DNA of 60,000 bases from Owenia fusiformis (lineage: Eukaryota > Annelida > Polychaeta > Sabellida > Oweniidae), in the NCBI GenBank assembly GCA_903813345.2, contig CAIIXF020000005.1:9801375-9861374 (forward strand), given 5' to 3'. A model generated the notes under the pieces. The model was not told the DNA's origin. It saw only the letters and a list, made by a program, of their open reading frames with translations, and did not search any database. Shown piece by piece: positions 1 through 10,200 of this stretch (position 1 is its first letter; every line of letters begins with the position of its first letter). The translations under genes and the position numbers were made by a program.

Positions 1-1096
1 GTCCATCCACATAAATCTGCCTTCTAGTATTTGAGTTATTCTCTGGACAGAAGGATATACTGACTGACTAACGGATAGATGAATGAAAGGCTCCTCTATA
101 TCCCTACATTTCATTCTCTGAGATGATAATTTAAGTAAGGCACGGAACTGTATGATAGATGACATTTATATGGATACCAATGGATGTTGAATGTTAATAT
201 CCTAAGTACCTGTAACACGTAGTCATAAGATCCAGTTAAATGCTTTTAACTAGATGAGCATATTATGAAGGGTATAAAGAATATGTCATGCAATAAATGT
301 TGGCACAACCAAATAAGCAGGAATGCCATTGTTGCAAAATCTTTTTCAAATAATAAGTTGAGATAGATTTATTTAATAATAATAATATATTCATTAATTT
401 ATACCTGAATATTAATCAATATTCCATTCATATACAGTATTTATCATTTTTCTTTCTAATGGACTATGGAAACAGTTGGAGAATATTCATCCTCAGAATG
501 AAGGGCTCCAGACATCATCCAAGACTATGTTCCTCCCTTTTCCAAGGAGGAGGTACGAGTTCTGGAGGCCTGTGTTCGGAGGATGGAAAATATTGGACAA
601 TTGAAGTCTCTTTTTTAAGTTCATCTAGTTGAACATAGGTGTAGACTTATTAATAATTCAAAGTCCCATGGCCCCACTCTCATAATGAATTATTCATGTT
701 GGCTACATGTAAAAACACATTTTAAAGAAAACCATGGCATTTCCTTTTATATAGATAACTTGTAACTGCCAGAAACAATGAACATCATGCTTATACACAA
801 GGGTGTATCATGAACACTGCTAACATTCTGTAAAGTAAAGCTCCCAACCCCGTATAAAAACAGATTCCATTCCTCAGGTTTTATCATCTCCACAAGGAAT
901 GCAGGCATAGTGCCAATGTTTTACAATAACTTCGCCAATTGCAAACTTTTATTTGTGACTGAATGAAGGCATGTATTGACTACGACTGCAAACTATCCCA
1001 TTGGAAAAGTTTACTTTAAAAACAGAATGTTAACAGTTGTAACTTAGAACATTTTAATGCTATCTAGCATGCACTTAAACATCATATAATGTTTAC
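1..1096. other. NEK4 intron or 3' region with a short plus-strand coding-like stretch
   Basis: Mostly AT-rich with no assigned gene. At 509-618 the plus strand reads DIIQDYVPPFSKEEVRVLEA and continues to a stop at LKSLF. An upstream piece in another frame (WKQLENIHPQNEGLQ, 466-510) would continue it by a frameshift. It may be a decayed coding fragment; the family is not recognised. Confidence 0.2.
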
Positions 1097-1204
1097 CTGC
1101 TGTCACTATCAGAGCCAGGGGTGGGAACTCTAGCAGTTGGGACAGGGGGTGGTTTTTTATTGGACTGATAAACCTTTCCCCTTGGGGGTACCCTGGGTTT
1201 ATAT
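1097..1204 (-). CDS. NEK4: NEK4 exon: Pro-rich, last one placed
   Basis: 108 bp, phase 2 at both ends, acceptor TTTGCCTTAG, donor GTAAAC. It encodes [20 protein letters not shown], then [15 protein letters not shown]. Another frame is also open, but this one fits phase and composition. Later exons must lie beyond position 1 or were not found. Confidence 0.6.
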
Positions 1205-4200
1205 CTAAGGCAAATATTGACATTTTACTAAATAATGAAATCAAGTCTTAAATGAAATCAATAAAATTAAGAAGCCAGGTTGCAGTGATATTTAAAGGTA
1301 GCTAAACAATATCTTTTAAAGATGATAAACAAGGATTCAAATAATATTGTGAAATTATATTAAAAGAGAAAGTAAAGCAACTAAATCATTCGCTCCAGTA
1401 GGTTACAATCAATATAAAGAGATTGAAGTGTTGCTATTTTGATCCATTCTTATTCTAAGCACTCATTTACATGATTCGATGGTAATTCAATTCATTTCAA
1501 AAATGTCACTAAATATACATGAAGTACGACTGTAAAGTACATGCATAATTAATGAAATGAAACAACAGAGTTGTTTATTTTTTTAAAAAATAGGTTAATT
1601 AATTTCAGGCAAGAAAAAATGGACCATTCAGTGGGCAGTGGATTTTTTAAAAAGGTTAAGTTGCAAAATTGCCCCAATTGTTAAAGTAGGTCAAATTGCA
1701 AACCTATCATGGAAAATTATGACCCATATAATGCCACTTTTCGCATTTAGAAAAGAGTGCCCAGAGAAAACTGTAAATATGAAAATATAAAAGCTGAAAC
1801 TGATACTTCTTAACAATAATTGCAACAGATACTATCTGATTTGGGGACACTATAGGGGACACTATAGATGGCAAAAGTAAGAGCTGAAACTGATGGTGTA
1901 AATAAGAGTATTGTTGGACCTTTGAAAATGGATATACCCATTAGTTCAGATAATACCAAGTTTTCATCTGTTTATTGAAGGACAGGCAAAATTCCTCTGT
2001 AAATTTAGATCATTTTTATACCACTGAACTGGACCGAATTGGGCCATTTTTCTTCAATGAAACGTCGACCCCCTTGGAAATCAGAAAGATTCCCTTTATC
2101 CCCTTTTTATTTATAAGATCCCTTGTATATGAAGATACAAGGGAAATGTAAGATTGTGTTTGGTTGTGTGCCTAGATAAAGAATGCATGAAAACATAAAA
2201 TGACTTAAACATGGTACAATGTTTAGTAAATCAAGGGAGAACTAGTTCATAGATAATCTAGGTATCTACCACCAAAAATAAGAACCCATTTTCTCACACA
2301 AGAATCAGATATAATCAGACAATAAGGAACAATGATTAGAGCCCTATCATTAACAATCGCAAAAATTAATAGGAAAAGCTTTGTGCAAAATTTCAAATCT
2401 TTGTGTTTTACTAAGATGTCACTTTCATACCGACCTTTTCTTTTTGCTGTCATCTTCAATGCTGCTCTCTGAGCTGTCACTACTGCTGTCATCCCCATCT
2501 ACAGAGGGCTGTCTGTGGGGATGAGGCTTCAGGCCAACCCTTGATTGCTGGAAAATAAAATGCATTAAAAACAAAATATTTTGTATTCTATGAATGCTTT
2601 AAAGTTAATCCTGTATTATTTCATGAAAAATATTGAGATTGAAAAGGTTATCAGGAAAATTAGAGGGATGGCTTGTTCTTCTCCAGCTAGGCTACTATAT
2701 AAATACTAAACATAAACAGTCACTACCTGGCAGATTATTCAAAAATGGTTTTAAAATTTGTAACAGACACTGAATGTCGGTCGCAAAAAATGGTGACCAT
2801 AGCAATATGTCACTACTTCTTGATGGTAATGTAACAAAAATGGATGTAGGAGAAGTAAAAAATATGGAATGTCTACCTTTGAATTGTCTGGAAGTCTACT
2901 GTCAGAAGCAGATCTTACTACATCTTTCTTTGGTGGTTTAAGTAGACCTCTGTGGGAGTCAACCTGGTCCACATCTGCTGACTTTCTCCGCCTTTCTAAC
3001 ACTGAAAATACATATTGGATAATATTAATTAACATTTTGTGGTAGCCATTTTGAATTCAGCAGCCATCTTGAAAATTATTTTTTTAACAGAGTCCCAGAA
3101 ACAAATCTGACAACCTTTTTATGAAAAATGGTGACCATTGAGTCGCCATATTGTTTTTAAACGGGAAGCTAATCGAAACCCTTTAAAAGAGAAAATGAAC
3201 GGACTAAAGAATAAATAGACAGCTTCGCTTTGTACAAATCATTATATACTCAAACCTTGATTGGTAGGATGATTTTTTTGGTACATCAATAATAATCAGC
3301 AATTTATACTGTTTATATTATGCCTAATTCTGTGTTTGATATATAAAGTTATCATCCCATCGCTTAATCTATCTCAAAAATATGCATATTAACTACCATT
3401 AATTTTATCACAACTATCAATTCCCTCTCAATATTCATATTCATTGCTATGGAGATACGTGACATAAAATTAATGTGCTCTAAAGTATATAAAATTGGTA
3501 TCCGACACTCAGAAAAACACTGATGCAAAAGAGTATGTCGAGTCCATTTGGATATGTTTTAACTGCAGTTTTTCACACAGACGCATTTGCATGTGATTAA
3601 ATTGGTGTAATTCATTTTTGTATTGAAAATTGGAGCATGTAAGAGGGTTTTGAGACCCATAAGGAAGATTATATAGACCGGTTCACCATCAAGAAAATGT
3701 AACTGGTAAGCAAAACTCTAATTAAAATATTTTTCTGATTTCCCAAAAATACATTTTTAGGGTCAATCTAAAATCTACGAAAAGTGATTCTTTCATCTTC
3801 ATCAAAAATGTGGACATTTTTTGGCCCAACCTGTGCAAACTTTTCACTTTTTAGATGTCAAATTGACTTGGAATAATTCAGGTTAAATCATTGAAAGCTT
3901 TAAATACATGCATCCTTTTATAAAAATAACGATGTATAGTTAATACAATAGGTTCACCAAGAATGAACTTTTATGCAATTTTGGCATCGTGGTAAGCCAC
4001 ACCCTCTCCATCTCTATCCTTCTGATGCAACAAAGAGAGATAGATGCTATGAGTATCAGAATGCAATTTTGGCATATTAATGGAATTAGAATTCCTCCCT
4101 AAAGAGGGTTTAAGAGCTCCTTATAGAGATTCAACATTATGTATGAAAAACAATTCAGCTCATTAATACGTGAGATTTCTGAAAGGGAATGGCATTAAAT

Positions 4201-7200
4201 GAACCGATCCAAAAAGATTTGGCCTTGGAATTATCATTAACTTTATGACATTGGGCTAACAAAAAACCATTGGTACAATTTATGGAGAGGAGAGAATATT
4301 ACTAAAATAAAGGTAATTAGTTTATTGTTTGACTGTATTTTTCATGAGAGTTGGATTTGTTGATTTCTTTGAACTTTAATTGTATGTTTGTTTTCTTAAT
4401 ATCCAACATGCAGTTTCTGATATCTTTTGCCTTTAATATAGAGATGAAAATATGATTATCATCATCTTGGGAGGCCTGTTCCCGGGGTATTAGCACTAGT
4501 TTAGAAGACTTTGAAATGATGTTATTGCTATGGCAACAAGATTAATGGTGGTACAGCATGATTCAAACAATTTGTTCCATCTGTTTAATTTACTAAAAGT
4601 ACAAATCTAATAGAGTCATAGAAATAACAAAAGGAAATATGGCCTTTATTGATCGGAAAACACTTAAAATAATTTGCATTTTTCATGATATAAACAAACA
4701 TATAGTTTACGATATCAAAGGATATCAAATAAGAATTTGTAATATAATCATGTTTTCCAGATGAAATTCTAGAGTATGGTGATAATTCTTCTCATGTATA
4801 CTAAATCTTGAATTTATGACAGTTCTTCAAACACAGAGACTAATGATCCTATACCCTTGGCGATTATTTGATCACAGACTGTAGAAAATAATATATATGA
4901 GTCATTTAATTTCAAGAAAACGAAATCTGATATAAATGATGTCAACATAACTGATGCAACTATAATATACATCACACAACAAATGACAGTATAACTGGAA
5001 CAAATGTCATCAGACGAATGATGCACAATGGCACATTATCGCACATGAATATGGCAACTCAATCATCAACAAATGTAGTGGAAACAGTGAACACAACAGC
5101 AGGGACAAGCAATCCTTTTACCGTATTTCTAAAAGATCCTGAAAAATATTTTTATGACCCGGCATCAATACCTATTTTGACTATCGCTATGCCAATTATT
5201 CTTGGCATGGGGGTGATTTGCAATTCCGCATTCATCTATGTTGTGATTAAACTTAAGCATATGCATAACGCAACAAATTATTACCTTGTTAACTTGGCAA
5301 TAGCAGATCTAATCTACCTTCATATAGTGGTTATTGATAAAGTTCTACGATATGGCATTTCACCATTTGCAAAGGATTATGGACCATGGGGACATAGGCC
5401 GTGTAAAATCCTATCTGCGTTTATTTTTCTACCACATTTGGTATCAGAAGGAACCATAATGCTGTTCACATATGAACGATGTAGGGCACTAAGATCAACT
5501 GGTGCCATCTATAGGCAGAGTAACAAAAGATGTCTCGTTTACATCATCATCACATGGTTCATAGCCATGTTCGCACTTATCCCCTGCATTTATTTCATTG
5601 ATGGGGCCTCATTCACTCTGAACTGGATCCAGGATACGATCACACATCAGTATACAATAAGAAAATGTGGACTTGCACCAATATCATTTTTTGGGAGTTT
5701 GACAATACAGTGTAATGGTCTCCAGACAATACCTTTCATTTTCATAGCATTTGCCATAATTGGTCTAAATGTTTTAATTCTGAAGGCGCTTCATTCAAGT
5801 GCAAAACTTTCAAATAAATACTTGAAAAATAGAACAAAGTCAAACAGCAAACGGCAAATTGCACTTATGTTAATTGCAACCTCCTCAGTATTCTACCTGA
5901 CCTTACTGCCATACTATCTGGATGATATACTCTATGGATTGAACAAGGTTGGACTAATCCCATTCATCAAACTCCCAAAGGTCTGGATCCAAACTGGTCG
6001 TTTCATGGCATACTTCAACTCAGCAATTAACATGCTCATTTACAATATCTTCAGTAGGCGTTACAGGAATGCATTCAAGGAGGCATTTTGCTGTTGTTTA
6101 ATTGGTAAAACAACTCATACATACAGTTCTAGTAGCAGGAATAGCGCACCAAATGTGCATGAGAATGGAGCAAGGATGGCCCCCATGAATTCTGACATCG
6201 TACATATGGGAGGATCCAATACTGCTTCTATTGATGGTGAAACTATATGCACTCTAAATGATACAAGCAGAAGGGCTAGAGCCAGTGACAAAATTCAAGA
6301 ATTCACAATTGATACATACATATGAAATGGGGGATAAATCAAGGTAAAGATATACAGCTCAGCCCACCTTAATTTGAATTGAAATACAGTAAAACCTGTC
6401 CAAGTGGAACACCTTCGGTACCTCTGAAGTGTTTTATTCAGGATGTGTTACACTTACAGAGGTTCATTTAACATTAAATCAGTTGGTTTTAGAACCTTGA
6501 AAAGTGTTCTACTGACAGAGGTGTTTCACTTTACAGGCTTCACTGTATAAATAAGTATACTTTTATGTGGTAAAATTAATCAATAATGTAAGATATGAAT
6601 GTATGGTTATAAAGGAGAGTATAGTATTACTGGAACAATCTAATCATAACTCATGACACAACAAAAAAACTGAGTTCTTCATAAAAATTTGGCGATGAGA
6701 AAAATGCTGTAAGATCAAACCTTGAGAGCTCCTTGGGGTTTCTTCTGTACTTTCCCGCATCTTCTGTTCCCGCCTCCTCGCTCTGGCTGAGCTCACCTGT
6801 TAAAAGATGAGAGAATATTATTTTCACATGTCAATATCTACATTAAAATGGTCAGATATTTTAGATAAATGAGGTACCCAAGCCAGAGAGGTACAGTTAC
6901 ATTTACTGTTTATATGCACTTGCAGTGTATACTATTTTGTCTTTATCAATTCAAAATTGTTTGAGCATTTGGAAAACTATTTTACGCGTATGAGACATAA
7001 CTTTCATTTACAAGTATCTTTAATGTACTATTTTGTTGTAATTCTACAAAAAATAAAAATTAATGTTTCATGGAAAAATTTAATGATCTTTATTGTTTAA
7101 GTACAAGCTATGTGATGATGTGAAGGATGATATAATTTTTGACAGACAAGACATCCTAAAACCCAAAGGTGAGCCGAGGGCCATCTATTCCGATTGGGGG

Positions 7201-10200
7201 AAAGGTCTTGTTATTCTGCTATCTTTATTATGTTATATTAGTCATTTTCACAAAATGATCAATATTTATTCCAAACAAACTTTGTTCATTGGGATAAGGT
7301 CCTTGGCAACAAAAACATGTGTATAAAATATGTTTATCAACCTGTTAAATTGATTTGACCTTCATGTCCAGTAATTCAGAAATTTATGTCAACAGTAAGT
7401 AAAAATTTAAATTCCTTAGTCCTTACACATATGCAATTATTTTAAGGATTGGTAAATCCCCTTGCAGTATTTAACCTACCCTTGGTGTTTCACTGTCTGG
7501 TGTACTGTTATTGTCCTGAGAGCTTGAGATTGATGTTGAACTGCTGCTATAGGCACTCTCTGAGGATTGTCTACCACTGCCTGGACGCTTCTTGGGGGTC
7601 CCACTGTTAGGTCGAGGTGGGAGAGGACGGGGCTTGTCTACTGATTTAACCTAAAAAATGCATTTTTATAAAGTCTTCTTAGGGGTCCCACTGTTAGGTC
7701 GAGGTGGGAGAGGACGGGGCTTGTCTACTGATTTAACCTAAAAATGCATTTTTATAAAGTCTTCTTAGGGGGCCCACTTTTAGGTCGAGGTGGGAGAGGA
7801 CGGGGCTTGTCTACTGATTTAACCTAAAAAATGCATTTTTATAAAGTTTTCTTGGGGGGTTCCACTGTTAGGTCTAGGTGGGAGAGGACGGGGCTTGTCT
7901 ACTGATTTAACCTAAAATAATTCATTTTTTAAGAAAGTGTTCTTCCCTGTCATCGAGTCTAGAGATCAAAATGTCACATTTGAATGTAAATGTAAATTTT
8001 TCTTCATATCATTACAGTATACGGGGTCTTTGGAGTCAAGTTTAAACTACTTACTTTTAGATTTTTGGAATGTCTCTCATGACCATCTGATTCATCGGTC
8101 TTCTTTTTCCTTAGTTTTTGTTTGTCTTCACCACTTGGTACTGGACGCTCCTGAATAAAATTACGAACAAAATGTTTGTCGACTTACAAGGTATCAGTTT
8201 AAGCTGGATTTAACAATATTTTTATATACATAAGTTTTTATCAAAGAAATATCAGTTTTCATTACACCAAGGGAATAAGGATATCAATAAAATGCTTATT
8301 TTGATGATATTCAATCTTTTAAAATAAAAAATCTAAATACAAAATAAAACACAAAAAAAGTACATTACTGTCTCGATAATCACTAGTTGTTTTATGTCGA
8401 TATAATAAAAATAATAATTACAACTAATTTTGATATTCGTAGAGGAAAGTAGAGGTGTCAAGTATTAACCGGTTAACCGGTTAACCGCCGATAATGCCTT
8501 GACCGGTCTGAGTTTTTATGGGCAGTTAGTTGACCGTGTATAATTCTGTTATTTCCCGCGCTTATTTTGCATGCTAATCCGTTTGGTTTTATGGTGTCAG
8601 TTTCGCGTAAGCTACTCATACATGTCATAAGTCCCATAACTCCTTACAAACATCCAATCAGCAACTTTAATCCCTGCCACATTGCTTTCCCGCGCTTACT
8701 TTGCATTTTAATCTGTTTGTTTTTCAAGCGTCAGTTTCATGTGAGCTACTCATACATGTGATAGGTCAGATAATTCCTTACAAACATCCAATCAGCAACT
8801 TTAATCCCTGCCACATTGCTTTCCCGCGCTTACTAACATAGAATAGCGTAATTAAAGCTTGACGAACGTAAAAAATAAACGCCGATATATCATTTTTCCA
8901 ATTTTTTCAACTTTCAAGATCGAAGATGAAGATTTCATTTGAAATTATAAGTTCAAATTTCCCGCCGGTTAACCGACTTTAACCGGTAAAAACCCCCGGT
9001 TAACCGGTTAATGCTCAAGCGGTTAATTGACACCACTAGAGGGAAGTATAAAATATTATGTAAGTGGGAGGCAAAATAGATCTGTTTATCTAAGAATGTA
9101 GCAACAATATGATCTGACATAGATCTTTGTTTCAACTCAACTAATCTCCGAAACTTGCATCACTATCCACTAGAACTTGTCTATTATAGAAATTTTGCCA
9201 AAGTTACTGCTTTCAATTATGAACCAATTATGAATAAAATTGTAAACATGAAATCTTACAAAGCCACACTTAAATGACATCTATATAAATAAACAAAGTA
9301 CAGTGTATGCTAAACTGAATTTATCAAGTACACTCACATATCATGTTAAAGAAATAAGCTCACACAAATGATAAAACATATATATGCCAGTATGGAGAAT
9401 CAAATCAATTCTATGCGAAAGTCAAGGAAATCAGCACTTAACAAACTGCTCTATTGAGAGTAGTTTGTTAAGTGAGCCTTGTTTGACACCATATATCGTT
9501 TCAATGAGACATTCCCCTTATATCATAATTCATGAGCACCTCATATTATAGAACTCTTCTCAACATGACAGTATATGTGAAAGCAAATCAAAGTGCTTCA
9601 ATTTGGAAGTGTTATTGAAGGAAAACAATCCCTTGTTATTATTTCAAGATATTCTCTGATGATATTTTTGAATGCTCATTACTAGAAACATAAGGGGGTG
9701 TCTCATAAAACATAAGGTGCACTGAAGCAATACCTTTCTACGTGACGGTGGAGCAGCACTGCTTTTTACCTCAACCCCAGTCGATTTGGGAGATTCATCT
9801 ATTGTGTGCAAATCACGCTGATCTGCTGAAACCTCCTCAATTGAAGAGCTCACTATGCTGTCTTGACTGGAGTTGATATCTGTGATGCGTTTTTGAGAGT
9901 CGCCTGAGGAAGGTCTAGTGCCACCTGATGATGGACGTTTCCCAGCACTAGAGGGCCTTCGACTTAAACATGTACCAAATGTTAGAATACAGGAATGATA
10001 AAGACTACCAAGGGTACGTAAACTACCATTTTCATCAAAAATATCATGGAAGATGCCAGCAATGTTCATATTTCACTGCCTTATGTGATATATCTCTGAT
10101 ACTACATTCATTTAGAATGATAGAATATTTTTATTAGAAAATTAAAATTTAATATTCTTACTTCAAGAGATCGTCTTATTGATACATTTACCATTTTCTA

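Larger units (their letters stand above)
3002..6720 (-). other. NEK4 intron containing a GPCR gene
   Basis: 3.7 kb intron between exons joined in phase 1. It holds the plus-strand GPCR gene and a small TA-flanked repeat at 6385-6547. The part 3002-5017 is AT-rich and shows nothing else I can name. Confidence 0.65.

Noticed and set aside
9963-10069. Extension of the NEK4 linker exon to an upstream ATG (141-codon frame)
   Set aside because: The kinase-end exon joins in phase 2 at the acceptor before 9962, and the extension has no NEK-like sequence.
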